Assembly: GCA_035700805.1 (NCBI GenBank)
Contig: DASSOG010000050.1
Span: forward strand, 27,731-91,730
DNA: 64,000 bases
Origin: JAGWRI01 sp035700805
Lineage (GTDB): Bacteria > Gemmatimonadota > Gemmatimonadetes > Gemmatimonadales > Gemmatimonadaceae
Reading direction: 5' to 3'
Of this stretch, positions 9,235-18,159 are shown in pieces. Made by a program: the position numbers and the translations under genes. The notes beneath the pieces were generated by a model that saw nothing but the letters and a program-made list of their open reading frames with translations, did no database searches and was not told the origin of the DNA. Position 1 is the first letter of the stretch. Every line of letters starts with the position of its first letter.

Positions 9235-9264
9235 GCATGGCCGCCGGATCTCCGGCGGCCATGC
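9235..9264 (+). terminator. 13-bp perfect hairpin after the FecR-like gene
   Basis: GCATGGCCGCCGG pairs perfectly with CCGGCGGCCATGC across the 4-base loop ATCT. TGGTTTAT follows, giving a short T-run. It lies 42 bases after the stop at 9192 and is the best terminator-like structure in the first 10 kb. Confidence 0.65.
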
Positions 9265-9298
9265 TGGTTTATGACACCTCGTCGGCGCCGCCCCCGGA

Positions 9299-9327
9299 TG
9301 GACAAGCGCGCCGGAATCAGGTACTGT
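9299..9327 (+). promoter_or_regulatory. Candidate sigma-70 promoter of the BNR-MoaD pair
   Basis: TGGACA (9299-9304, 5/6 to the -35 consensus) is followed by a 17-base spacer and TACTGT (9322-9327, 3/6 to the -10 consensus). The predicted transcript would start about 25 bases before ATG 9359. The call rests on spacing and the good -35 only. Confidence 0.35.
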
Positions 9328-9358
9328 CCTGACCTCCATTTTTCGACGGGGTTCACCA

Positions 9359-10474
9359 ATGAGCGGCGTACGGGTACTGGTGGGAACGCACAAGGGCGCG
9401 TTCATCCTCACCTCAGATGGCGCGCGCAAGAAGTGGAAGGTGGATGGGCCGCACTTTGCGGGTTTTGACATCTACCACGTGAAGGGATCTCCAGTGAATC
9501 CCGATCGTCTCTATGCCTCACAGGCCAGCGACTGGTTCGGCCAGCAGGTGCAGCGCTCGGACGACGGCGGCAGGACGTGGGACGTGGTGGGCAACGCGTT
9601 CACCTACGATGGCGTCCCCGGCACCCACCAGTGGTACGACGGCACGCCGCACCCGTGGGAGTTCAAGCGCGTGTGGCACTTTGAGCCCTCGCTGACGGAG
9701 GCGGACACGGTGTTCGCCGGCGTGGAGGACGCCGCGCTGTTCAAGTCCACGGACGGCGGCAAGAGCTGGCACGAACTCTCGGGCCTGCGCGACCACCGGA
9801 CCGGCCCGCGCTGGGCCCCCGGGGCCGGCGGCATGTGCCTGCACACCATCCTCATCGACCCCAAGAACCATCAGCGAATGTTCATTGCCATCTCGGCGGC
9901 CGGCGCCTTCCGGACGGACGACGGCGGCAAGAGCTGGAAGCCGATCACCAGGGGGCTCGTCTCCAACTTCCTGCCGGAACCGGCCGCCGAGGTGGGCCAC
10001 TGCGTGCACCGCATTGCCCTGCATCCCGCCCGGCCCGATACGCTGTTCATGCAGAAGCACTGGGACGTGATGCGCACCGACAACGCGGGCGAGCAGTGGA
10101 CCGAGGTCAGCGGCAACCTGCCCACGGACTTCGGCTTCGTGATCGATGTCCACGCGCACGAGCCCGAGACCGTCTACGTGATCCCCATCAAGAGCGACTC
10201 CGAACACTACGTCCACGAGGGCAAGCTGCGCGTGTATCGCAGCCGCACCGGCGGCAATGAGTGGGAACCGCTCACCAAGGGGCTGCCCCAGGCCAACTGC
10301 TACGTGAACGTGCTGCGCGACGCCATGGCGGTGGATCAGCTGGATTCGTGCGGCATCTACTTTGGCACGTCGGGCGGACAGGTGTACGTCTCCCCGGACG
10401 GCGGCGACCACTGGAGCGCCATCGTGGAGAACCTGCCCAAGGTGCTCTCGGTGGAGGTGCAGACGCTGCAATGA
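9359..10474 (+). CDS. BNR/sialidase-like beta-propeller repeat protein
   Basis: The 371-residue protein has no signal peptide and carries repeated Asp-box motifs of the form SxDGGxTW. Examples are RSDDGGRTWD near residue 62, KSTDGGKSWHE near 130, RTDDGGKSWKP near 188 and SPDGGDHWSA near 350. The pattern indicates a six- or seven-bladed propeller like exo-sialidases and WD40/YVTN-type glycosidase-like proteins. The sialidase catalytic Arg triad is not evident, so enzymatic activity should not be assumed. The stop codon overlaps the start of a MoaD/ThiS-like gene (ATGA at 10471), implying translational coupling. The two probably act together. The role is unknown. Confidence 0.8.
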   Translation: MSGVRVLVGTHKGAFILTSDGARKKWKVDGPHFAGFDIYHVKGSPVNPDRLYASQASDWFGQQVQRSDDGGRTWDVVGNAFTYDGVPGTHQWYDGTPHPWEFKRVWHFEPSLTEADTVFAGVEDAALFKSTDGGKSWHELSGLRDHRTGPRWAPGAGGMCLHTILIDPKNHQRMFIAISAAGAFRTDDGGKSWKPITRGLVSNFLPEPAAEVGHCVHRIALHPARPDTLFMQKHWDVMRTDNAGEQWTEVSGNLPTDFGFVIDVHAHEPETVYVIPIKSDSEHYVHEGKLRVYRSRTGGNEWEPLTKGLPQANCYVNVLRDAMAVDQLDSCGIYFGTSGGQVYVSPDGGDHWSAIVENLPKVLSVEVQTLQ

Positions 10475-10773
10475 TCCGCGTGGTGCTGCCGGCGTCGCTG
10501 CATCGGCTGGCCAAGATTGACGGGGGCGGCGAACTGACCTTCGACATCGCCGCCCCGGTCACCCAGCGCACCGTGCTGGACGCGGTGGAAGCCCGCTACC
10601 CCGCGCTCCGTGGGGCGCTGCGGGATCAGGTCACCAAGGTGCGGCGGCCCTTCATCAGGTTCTACGCCTGCGAGGAAGACCTGTCGTTCGCGGCGCTCGA
10701 CGATCCGCTGCCGGCGCCCGTGCTGGCCGGCCAGGAACCGTACCTGGTGGTCGGGGCAATCGCGGGCGGGTAG
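10471..10773 (+). CDS. MoaD/ThiS-like ubiquitin-fold small protein
   Basis: The 100-residue protein starts in a 4-base ATGA overlap with the BNR gene. It has the beta-grasp sulfur-carrier pattern: a beta hairpin start (MIRVVLPASLHRLA), a central VLDAVEARYPALRGAL helix, and a C-terminal VVGAIAGG. The terminal Gly-Gly is what MoaD, ThiS and ubiquitin-like carriers need for adenylation and thiocarboxylation. No moaE, thiG or activating E1-like enzyme is next to it. It may therefore be charged by the general MoeB/ThiF of the cell or serve a different conjugation role. The family call is firm; the pathway is not known. It ends 15 bases from the convergent kinase gene. Confidence 0.8.
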   Translation: MIRVVLPASLHRLAKIDGGGELTFDIAAPVTQRTVLDAVEARYPALRGALRDQVTKVRRPFIRFYACEEDLSFAALDDPLPAPVLAGQEPYLVVGAIAGG

Positions 10774-10788
10774 CGAAAACCGCCGACC

Positions 10789-12684
10789 CTAGGCGATGGC
10801 CGCCAGCAGCGCGGACAGTTCGTCGGCGCTCTGGACGCGCTGCTCCGGTTCCTTGGCCAGCAGGCGAAGCACCAGCGAGGAGAGGGCCGGCGGGAGCGCC
10901 GGATTGATCGCGATGGGTGGTTCCGGCTCCTCGTGCAGCATCTTGGCGATGAGCGACATCAGGGATCCCGGGGCGTGCGGCAGGCGCCCCGTGAGACACT
11001 CGTAGAGCACCACGCCGGCCGCGTACAGGTCGCTGCGCGCGTCCACGGACTCGGCCATCAACTGCTCCGGCGCCATGTACGCGGGGGTGCCCACCACCAG
11101 CCCGGCCTCGGTGCGCCCCGGCGCGCCGTGCGCCAGCCGCGCTACACCGAAATCCATCACCTTCAGCGCGCCCTCGGCGTCCAGCAGCAGGTTCTGCGGC
11201 TTGATGTCGCGATGGATGATGCCCTGCCGATGCGCCACCGCCAGCGCCTTCGCAAGCTGGACGGCGATGGCCAGGGCCGGCGTCACCTCCAGCCGCCCGC
11301 GGGTGTCCAGCAGGTCGCGGAGCGTGATCCCCTGCACGAATTCCATGGTCAGGTAATACGTGTCCTGGAATTCCCCGAAATCGTGGATCCGCACGACGTT
11401 CGGGTGGGTGATGCGGCGCGCCAGGCGGATCTCGTCCTTGAACCGCTCCACGAGAACCGGGTCGGAGACAAATTCCGGACGGACCACCTTGAGCGCCATC
11501 TCCTCATCGAGGTCCACATCGCGCACGCGATAGACCGTGCCCATGCCCCCGCGTCCGACCACCTGCTCGACGTCGAACCGGTTGGCGAACCGCTCGCCCC
11601 GGGTGAGGTTGTGGCTGTCCACCGGTTCCGCGTCGCCGGACGCGGCCGCGCGCGCGGCCGCGATCTCGCGCTGCAGGGCGTCGAGCTGGTCACGGAGCCG
11701 CTCTTCGCGCGCCCTCACCTGCACCGCCATGCCGTCAAAGACCCGCGCCAGGCGGCCCAGTGCGTCATCGCGCTGCGCGATGTCGGCCAGCGTGCCCGGG
11801 CGGTACGACCCCGACTCGACCGCGCTGGCCGCGCCGATTACGGCCTGCACCTTGGCCAGGTACTCGCGTTCGCCATCGCGCAGCCGCTTTTTCTCCAGGG
11901 AGGCGCCAATGCGCGCCCGCAGCAGCACGGCGTCAAATGGCTTGGGCAGGTAGTCCTCCGCGCCGGCCTCAATGCAACGGACAATGCTGGCCATGTCGTC
12001 CAGCGCGGAAATCATGATGACCGGGAGGTGCGCGGTGGTGTCGCCGGCCTTCAGGCGCTTGAGCACCTCGAATCCATCCAGCCCCGGCATCAGGACGTCG
12101 AGCAGCAGGAGGTCGAACGGCGCCGCCGCCACGCGGGCCAGCGCCTCCAGTCCGTCGGCGGCCTGCTCCACGGCGTAGCCCTGCCGTTCCAGGCGCCGCC
12201 GGAGCACCTCGCGATTGTCCTCGTTGTCGTCCACGACGAGGATGCGCGCCGACGCCGCGGCGGTCGCGACCGCCGGCTGCTCCGGCTTCCTCGCCGGCCC
12301 GGCCACCCCGGCATCCACCAGCCGTTCGGCCGCCACCAGGATCTTCCTCACATCGGCGGTGAATTGCTGGTCGGTGGTGGCCACCTGGAGCAGCGGCGTC
12401 ATGGCCTCGACGATCTCGCGTTGTGGCCCGCGCAGGGCTTCGTACAGGGCCCGGAGGTCCGCCGGGGCGATGGTGGTGCGCCCGGAGGATAATGATTCGT
12501 TAATTAGCTGCAGCACGCGCCGGGCCGCCTGGAGCGTCCCCTCCAGTGGACGGCGGCGTCCGTCGTCCGGGTCGTCGCCGGCATCCTCCAGCAGCATTTC
12601 CGCATACCCGACAATGTGGTTCACGGGCGTGCGCAGGTTGTGCCGCAGTTCGGCCACCTCACCCGTCGGGTATGCCTCGCTCAT
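10789..12684 (-). CDS. Chimeric HisKA-like / receiver / Ser-Thr protein kinase
   Basis: The 631-residue protein has three parts. Residues 1-70 contain RHNLRTPVNHIVGYAEML, which matches the HisKA dimerisation/phospho-His box (His15), but no HATPase domain follows. Residues 146-265 are a receiver domain with acidic DD at 152-153, phospho-Asp196 in LLLLDVLMP, and Lys in LPKPF. Residues 275-345 form a coiled-coil linker. Residues 370-630 are a PknB-like kinase with glycine loop GRGGMG (377-382), Lys399, HRD (491-493) and DFG (511-513), all intact. This suggests a phosphorelay input that controls a Ser/Thr kinase. Its start overlaps the stop of the lone receiver gene by four bases. The neighbouring histidine kinases are the natural donors. 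No membrane segment is seen. Confidence 0.9.
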   Translation of the reverse strand: MSEAYPTGEVAELRHNLRTPVNHIVGYAEMLLEDAGDDPDDGRRRPLEGTLQAARRVLQLINESLSSGRTTIAPADLRALYEALRGPQREIVEAMTPLLQVATTDQQFTADVRKILVAAERLVDAGVAGPARKPEQPAVATAAASARILVVDDNEDNREVLRRRLERQGYAVEQAADGLEALARVAAAPFDLLLLDVLMPGLDGFEVLKRLKAGDTTAHLPVIMISALDDMASIVRCIEAGAEDYLPKPFDAVLLRARIGASLEKKRLRDGEREYLAKVQAVIGAASAVESGSYRPGTLADIAQRDDALGRLARVFDGMAVQVRAREERLRDQLDALQREIAAARAAASGDAEPVDSHNLTRGERFANRFDVEQVVGRGGMGTVYRVRDVDLDEEMALKVVRPEFVSDPVLVERFKDEIRLARRITHPNVVRIHDFGEFQDTYYLTMEFVQGITLRDLLDTRGRLEVTPALAIAVQLAKALAVAHRQGIIHRDIKPQNLLLDAEGALKVMDFGVARLAHGAPGRTEAGLVVGTPAYMAPEQLMAESVDARSDLYAAGVVLYECLTGRLPHAPGSLMSLIAKMLHEEPEPPIAINPALPPALSSLVLRLLAKEPEQRVQSADELSALLAAIA

Positions 12685-13052
12685 GGTGTCGTCCCGATCA
12701 GGGCGTGCATCTTGCCCAGCAGCCGCTCGAGGTCCACCGGCTTCGTATCGTAGTCGTTGCAGCCCGCCTCCAGCGCCTTCTCCCGGTCCCCCTGCATGGC
12801 ATGCGCCGTGAGCGCGATGATCGGCACCGTGCGGCCACTGTCCGTGGCCCGGATCTGGCGCGTGGCTTCCCAGCCATCGATCTCCGGCAGGCTCATGTCC
12901 ATGAGCACCAGGTCATACCCGCCGGCAATCGCCCTGGCCACACCCTCGGGGCCGTCCACGGCCAGGTCCACCGTGAAGCCCTTGCGCAGGAGCCGCCGCG
13001 ACAGCATGTCGCGATTCATCTCGTTGTCTTCCACCAGCAGGATGTGCGCCAT
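12681..13052 (-). CDS. Single-domain response regulator (CheY-like)
   Basis: The 123-residue protein is one receiver domain: ILLVEDNEMNRDML at the start, phospho-Asp near residue 53 in LVLMDMSLPEIDGW, Thr near 81 in IIALTAHAM, and Lys in DTKPVDL. The sequence style (NEMNRDMLSRRLLRKGF, DLVLMDMSLP) is that of DivK-type or hybrid-kinase receivers, which move phosphate between kinases instead of binding DNA. It overlaps the start of the kinase chimera by four bases. The sensor kinase stop lies 10 bases upstream. It probably links the two as a phosphorelay shuttle. Confidence 0.92.
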   Translation of the reverse strand: MAHILLVEDNEMNRDMLSRRLLRKGFTVDLAVDGPEGVARAIAGGYDLVLMDMSLPEIDGWEATRQIRATDSGRTVPIIALTAHAMQGDREKALEAGCNDYDTKPVDLERLLGKMHALIGTTP

Positions 13053-13062
13053 GTATCACCTC

Positions 13063-15180
13063 TCAAGTCGAGGAGCCGGCCGCGGCCGCGTCGCGCGGCA
13101 GCTCCAGCGTGAACGTCGAACCATGTCCCTTCGCGCTCGTCACGTGTATCTCCCCGCCCAGCAGTCGCGCGAACCGGCGTGAGATGGCCAGCCCCAGCCC
13201 GGTCCCGCCATACCGGCCGGCAATCGAGCTGTCCGCCTGCGCAAACGCCTGGAACAGCCGCCCCATCTGCTCGGGCGTCATGCCAATACCAGTATCCGTC
13301 ACGGACAGGCCCACGCGCCCATCGCTCACCGTGGCCCCGAAGATCACCGTGCCGCCCTGCGTGAACTTGGACGCATTGGCCAGCAGGTTGAGCAGGATCT
13401 GCCGCACCTTGGTCCGGTCCGACCGGATCAGCCCGGCGGCCGCGTTGCGGCGCACCTCGAGCTGGTTGCCATTCTTCTCCACCAGGGGCCGGGCGGTCAC
13501 CAGCACTTCATCAATGACCGCGTCCACCCCGAACTCCTCCAGGTGCACTTCCATCTTGCCGGCCTCGATCTTGGACAGGTCGAGGATGTCGTTGATCAGC
13601 GCCAGCAGGTGCCGGCCGGCGGTCCGGATCTTGTCCAGGTCGGAGACCGCCTGCGGCTGGCCCAGGTCGCGCATCTCCTCCTGCAGCATTTCGCTATAGC
13701 CGATGATCGCATTGAGCGGCGTCCGCAGTTCATGGCTCATGGAGGCCAGGAACTGGCTCTTGGCCGCGTTGGCCTGCTCCGCCTCGTGACGCGCGTGGAG
13801 CAGTTGCGTGATGTCATGGTACAGGCCCATCAGGCCCACCCGCTCCCCGCCGACGATCACCGGCACGCCCAGGATCTCCACGTCCACCAGGGTGCCGTCG
13901 CTCCGCCGCCGGCGCCCCAGCCCGTGCACCGGCCGCCCAAGCGCCTGCTGCGTGTACTGGACCGCCTCGGAGTGCGTGTCCGCGGTCGCGATCAGGTCGT
14001 CGAGCTGCCGCCCCACCGCCTCCGCCTGCGAGTACCCGAACAACTGCTCGAACGCGGGATTGCACGAGACAATCGCATGGTCCGCGTCCAGCGCGACGGT
14101 GGCCACTGGATTGTTCAGCACCAGGGTCTCGAAATACTGCCGCTCCCGTTGCGCCGCCGTGTACAGGCGGGCGTTCTCGATGGCGATGGCCGCCTGCGGC
14201 GCGAACAGGTTCAGCAACCGCAGGTCCTCATCGTTGAACCGCCGGTGGGGGTCCGCGTGCAGGAAGGCCATCGCGCCCACCAGGCGCCGCCCGATCAGCA
14301 GCGGCGCGACCATCACCGAGTGGACGGTCACCTCCGCATACTTGGCCGATTGCCCCGACCACTCGGCATACGAATCGATGACCAGCGGCTCGTGGGTCTG
14401 GGCCACGGTCCCCATGGCACCCTCGCCAAGGGCCAGGCGCGTGCCAATGGAGTCCTTGCCGATCCGTTCGCTCGCCACCACCTCCAGCTCGCCGGCCTCG
14501 GCGTCCCAGATGGCGACCTCGCCGCCGGTGACGCCGAGCAGGGTCACCGCGCGCGCCAGCACGGCCTGCAGCACGCGCGGGAGTTCCAGCTCGGCCGACA
14601 TGTCGCTGATCGTGTCGAGCAACGCCTTGTGCTCGTCCCCTCGACGCCGCTCCGTCGCCAGCAGCCGCGCACGTCCCACGGCAATGCTCGCCTGGTCGGC
14701 CGCGGCCTGCAGGATCTCGAAATCGTCGGCGCCAAACGCGTCGGGTTCGCTGCTCTCCACCACGAGCACGCCCACCGTCGTCCCATCCACCCGAAGCGGC
14801 ACATCCACTTCCGAGCCCGTGTTCAGGCTGGGCAGGTATTGCGCATCCTGCGTGACATTGGGCGTGTAATGGAGCTGGCCGTCGTCCACCGCCCGCTGGC
14901 TGAGCCCCGTGCCTCGCGCCACGCGCCAGTCGGCCGGCACATCCTGCCATCCACGACTGGCGCACAGGACGCGGTCGCCCGTCCGTGGTTCGAGGAGAAA
15001 GACCCCCAGGAAGTTGAAGCCCAGCGCCTCGTCCTGCAGCCCGTCAACCATGGAGCGATAGACCTGGGCCTCGTCGCGTGCGGCGGCAATCCCGGTGGTG
15101 AGCCGGAGCAGCGCCGCCTGGCGGTGCGCCGCGTGGCTGCGCGACCCGGCGCGGCCCCGGGCGGCGGGCGCCCGCTTCAC
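13063..15180 (-). CDS. Soluble GAF-GAF-PAS histidine kinase
   Basis: GTG 15180 is chosen because it makes a GTGA overlap with the upstream kinase gene; GTG 15201 is an alternative. The 705-residue protein has GAF domains at about 22-175 and 190-340, and a PAS domain at 345-465 (NPAFEQLFGYSQAEAVG). HisKA follows with His483 in SMSHELRTPLN. The HATPase domain has its N-box at NLLANASKF, G1 DTGIGM (629-634) and G2 GTGLGL (659-664). No transmembrane helix is visible, so it senses a cytoplasmic ligand, gas or redox state. It lacks its own receiver and probably signals through the lone receiver downstream. It closely resembles its upstream neighbour, so the pair looks like a tandem duplication. Confidence 0.9.
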   Translation of the reverse strand: MKRAPAARGRAGSRSHAAHRQAALLRLTTGIAAARDEAQVYRSMVDGLQDEALGFNFLGVFLLEPRTGDRVLCASRGWQDVPADWRVARGTGLSQRAVDDGQLHYTPNVTQDAQYLPSLNTGSEVDVPLRVDGTTVGVLVVESSEPDAFGADDFEILQAAADQASIAVGRARLLATERRRGDEHKALLDTISDMSAELELPRVLQAVLARAVTLLGVTGGEVAIWDAEAGELEVVASERIGKDSIGTRLALGEGAMGTVAQTHEPLVIDSYAEWSGQSAKYAEVTVHSVMVAPLLIGRRLVGAMAFLHADPHRRFNDEDLRLLNLFAPQAAIAIENARLYTAAQRERQYFETLVLNNPVATVALDADHAIVSCNPAFEQLFGYSQAEAVGRQLDDLIATADTHSEAVQYTQQALGRPVHGLGRRRRSDGTLVDVEILGVPVIVGGERVGLMGLYHDITQLLHARHEAEQANAAKSQFLASMSHELRTPLNAIIGYSEMLQEEMRDLGQPQAVSDLDKIRTAGRHLLALINDILDLSKIEAGKMEVHLEEFGVDAVIDEVLVTARPLVEKNGNQLEVRRNAAAGLIRSDRTKVRQILLNLLANASKFTQGGTVIFGATVSDGRVGLSVTDTGIGMTPEQMGRLFQAFAQADSSIAGRYGGTGLGLAISRRFARLLGGEIHVTSAKGHGSTFTLELPRDAAAAGSST

Positions 15181-18074
15181 TGCCCCGCCCCGGCTACCCA
15201 CGCCCGCACCTCGGCCAGGAAATCGCCGTTCCCGTCGCCCTTCTGCACGATGTGCTGCACCCCGCCATTGAGCCGGCGGTGGTCGTCCGCCGACAGCTCG
15301 CGCGCCGTGATCACCACCACCGGAATGCGCCGCCAGGCCCCATCGTCGCGCAGGATATCCAGAAACTGGAATCCGTCCATGCCGGGCATCATCAGGTCCA
15401 GCAGGATCAGCGACGGCACGGCGTCCCGGATGCGATCCAGCCCATCGCGTCCATCCGACGCCTCCCGCACCGTCCAGCCCGACTGCTCCGCGGCCCGACG
15501 GATCAGCGACCGCGTGGCCGCGTCGTCCTCGATGACCAGCACGTCGCTGCCGGCACCGGCGGCCGCGTGCTGCGCTATCACCTGGGCCAGTTGCGCGCGG
15601 TCAATCGGCTTGGTGAGGTGCGCGCAGGCGCCGAGCGCAAAGCCCAGGTTCCGGTCGTCCACCATGGTGGTCATCACCACCGGGATGGCCGCCGTCTCCG
15701 GCGTCGCCTTGAGGGTGGACAGCACCGTCCATCCGTCCATGCTCGGCATCACGACATCGAGCACGATCACCGCGGGTCGCTCGGCGCGTGCCAGCGCGAT
15801 GCCGTCGGCCCCATTGGCCGCTTCCACTACCCGCACCGGCTCCCGCTCCAGCATCCGGCGCACCAGGTCGCGGGCCGCCGGGTCGTCGTCAATGACCAGC
15901 ACCGCCGGCAGGCGACGGTCGGCCGCCTCCACCGCCACCTCCGCACCGGCCGGTGCGGCCACCGAGGGAGAGGTTCGAGCCGGCAGGCGCACGAGGAACG
16001 TCGTGCCGGCGCCCGGCGTGCTCTCGACCGTCACCGACCCACCCATGAGCTCACAGAATTTCCGGCTGATCGCGAGCCCGAGCCCCGTGCCGCCGTACCG
16101 GGCCGCCGTCGTGGTTTCGGCCTGGGAAAACGCCTGGAACAGCCGCCCCAACTGCTCCGGGGTCATGCCAATACCAGTATCGCTCACGGCAAAGGTCAAG
16201 TCGGCCGCCGTCCGCCTTACCGTGAGGGTGATGGTGCCGTCCTCGGTGAACTTGGCGGCATTGGAGAGCAGGTTGAGCAGGATCTGCCGCAGGCGGGTGG
16301 CGTCGGCAAGGATTTCGCCGACGGTGGCGTCCACATCCACGCGCAGCCGGTTGCGGTTCCGGGCCACCAGCGGCTCCACCGTCGTCGCCACGCCCGCGAC
16401 CAGCGGGGCCACGGCGAAGGTCTCCGGGTTCAGGTCCATCCGTCCCGCCTCGATCTTGGACAGGTCCAGGATGTCGTTGATGAGCGTGAGCAGGTGGCGC
16501 CCCGCGGCATGGATCTTCTCCAGGTCCGGCACGAGCGCGGGCACCCCCGCCTCGACCGCATCCTCCTGCAGCATCTCGCTGTAACCCAGGATCGCATTGA
16601 GCGGCGTGCGCAACTCGTGGCTCATGGAGGCCAGGAACTGGCTCTTGGCCGCACTCGCGGCATCCGACGCGCGGCGGGCGGCCAGCAGGTCGCTGATGTC
16701 GTGGTACAGGGCCATGGCGCCCACTCGTCGGCCATCCACGATCACCGGGACGGCCAGGACCTCCACGTCCACCAGCGTGCCGTCCCGACGCCGGCGTCGG
16801 CCCGTGCCCTTCACCGTGGCCTTGTCCAGGGCCCGCTGGGTATAAGCAATTGCTTCTGAGCGGTTCGCGTCGTCGGCAATCAGGCGATCCAGGTTCCCGC
16901 CCACGATCTCGGACTCGCGATACCCGTACATGCGCTCAAACGCGGGATTGCACGACACGATGTTCTCGTTCACGTCCAGGGTGACAATGGCCACGGGGCT
17001 GTTCGAGACGAGGTCCGAGAAATACTGCCGCTGCTGCCGCGACTCCGTGAACAACCGGGCCTTGTCAATGGCCACCGCGGCCTGGGGCCCGAACATGTTG
17101 AGCAGCCGCAGGTCGTCGGGGCCAAAGCTCTTGCCGCGCTCCGTGCTCCACACATTGAACGCGCCCATCAGGCGGCCACCCATGTGCAGAGGCGCCGCCA
17201 GCGCGGCATGTGCCTCCACGGTGGCGTACTGCTGCGACCGGCCGCCCCAGGCCGCGTAATCGGCGATGATGAGCGGCTCGCCGCGCTTCGCGGAGTCACC
17301 CATGGCCCCTTCCCCCAGTCGCAGGCGCATGCCCACGGTGGACGGGCTCACGTGAAAGTTGGCCGCGACCTCCAGCTCCTGCGTCTTCGCGTCGTACACC
17401 GCCAGCTCGCCGGCGCTGGCGCCGAGCAGCGCCACGGCGCGCTCGAGCACCGCCTGCAGCAGCGCCGAGAGCTCCAGCTTGGACGCCAGGTCCGATACAG
17501 TCTCAAGCAGCGCGCGTTGCTCCTGGCCCCGACGACGCTCCACCTCGAGCAACGCGCGCTGCTCCCGGACCAGGCGCGCGCGCGCCACCGCAATGCCGGC
17601 CTGGTTCGCCGCCGCGCCAAGGAGTTCCAAATCGTCGTCGTCAAATGCATTCGGCGTCTCGGACTCCACCACGAGCACGCCGATGGGAGCGCCATCCACC
17701 ATCAATGGCACATCCACTTCGGACCCGGTGCCGAGCCCGGGCATGTAGGCCGGCTCGCGCGTCACGTCGGGCGTGTAGTACACCCGCCCCGAGGCAAGGG
17801 CCCGATGGCTCAGGCCCACGCCCGCCGGAATCGTCAGGTCCGGCGCAATCCCCGACCACCCGGTGCTCGCGCGCAGCCGCCGCGCCCCCGTCCCGGGGTC
17901 CACGAGGAAGATGCCCACAAAATGATAGCCGATGGAATCGTCGCGCAGGCCGTTCACGATGCCGCGGCAGACTTCGTCTTCGTCCGCCGCCTCGACGATC
18001 CCCGTGCTCAGCCGCAGCAGCGCGGCCTGGCGCCGCGCGATGGGACTGCGCTTGTGTGACGGGTGGGTAGACAA
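15177..18074 (-). CDS. Soluble GAF-GAF-PAS hybrid histidine kinase with two receivers
   Basis: No ATG fits the N-terminus. TTG 18074 is preferred because GGAG lies eight bases upstream; TTG 18119 is an alternative. The roughly 965-residue product has two GAF domains and a PAS domain (NPAFERMYGYRESEIVG). HisKA (SMSHELRTPLNAILG) and HATPase (DTGIGM, GTGLGL) follow. Two receiver domains in series carry phospho-Asp in VIVLDVVMPSMDGW and LILLDLMMPGMDGF. Its N-terminal 700 residues parallel the downstream kinase, indicating duplication with later gain or loss of receivers. It is cytosolic. With the downstream kinase, single receiver and Ser/Thr kinase chimera it forms one overlapping transcription unit. 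The input signal is unknown. Confidence 0.9.
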   Translation of the reverse strand: MSTHPSHKRSPIARRQAALLRLSTGIVEAADEDEVCRGIVNGLRDDSIGYHFVGIFLVDPGTGARRLRASTGWSGIAPDLTIPAGVGLSHRALASGRVYYTPDVTREPAYMPGLGTGSEVDVPLMVDGAPIGVLVVESETPNAFDDDDLELLGAAANQAGIAVARARLVREQRALLEVERRRGQEQRALLETVSDLASKLELSALLQAVLERAVALLGASAGELAVYDAKTQELEVAANFHVSPSTVGMRLRLGEGAMGDSAKRGEPLIIADYAAWGGRSQQYATVEAHAALAAPLHMGGRLMGAFNVWSTERGKSFGPDDLRLLNMFGPQAAVAIDKARLFTESRQQRQYFSDLVSNSPVAIVTLDVNENIVSCNPAFERMYGYRESEIVGGNLDRLIADDANRSEAIAYTQRALDKATVKGTGRRRRRDGTLVDVEVLAVPVIVDGRRVGAMALYHDISDLLAARRASDAASAAKSQFLASMSHELRTPLNAILGYSEMLQEDAVEAGVPALVPDLEKIHAAGRHLLTLINDILDLSKIEAGRMDLNPETFAVAPLVAGVATTVEPLVARNRNRLRVDVDATVGEILADATRLRQILLNLLSNAAKFTEDGTITLTVRRTAADLTFAVSDTGIGMTPEQLGRLFQAFSQAETTTAARYGGTGLGLAISRKFCELMGGSVTVESTPGAGTTFLVRLPARTSPSVAAPAGAEVAVEAADRRLPAVLVIDDDPAARDLVRRMLEREPVRVVEAANGADGIALARAERPAVIVLDVVMPSMDGWTVLSTLKATPETAAIPVVMTTMVDDRNLGFALGACAHLTKPIDRAQLAQVIAQHAAAGAGSDVLVIEDDAATRSLIRRAAEQSGWTVREASDGRDGLDRIRDAVPSLILLDLMMPGMDGFQFLDILRDDGAWRRIPVVVITARELSADDHRRLNGGVQHIVQKGDGNGDFLAEVRAWVAGAGQ

Positions 18075-18159
18075 CGATATGGCTCCGCAGCGTCGCGAGA
18101 ACGCAAGAACATGGCGCAATCAGGGCCCACCCGCAAACCGTCAAGATCGCGGGGGCCGC

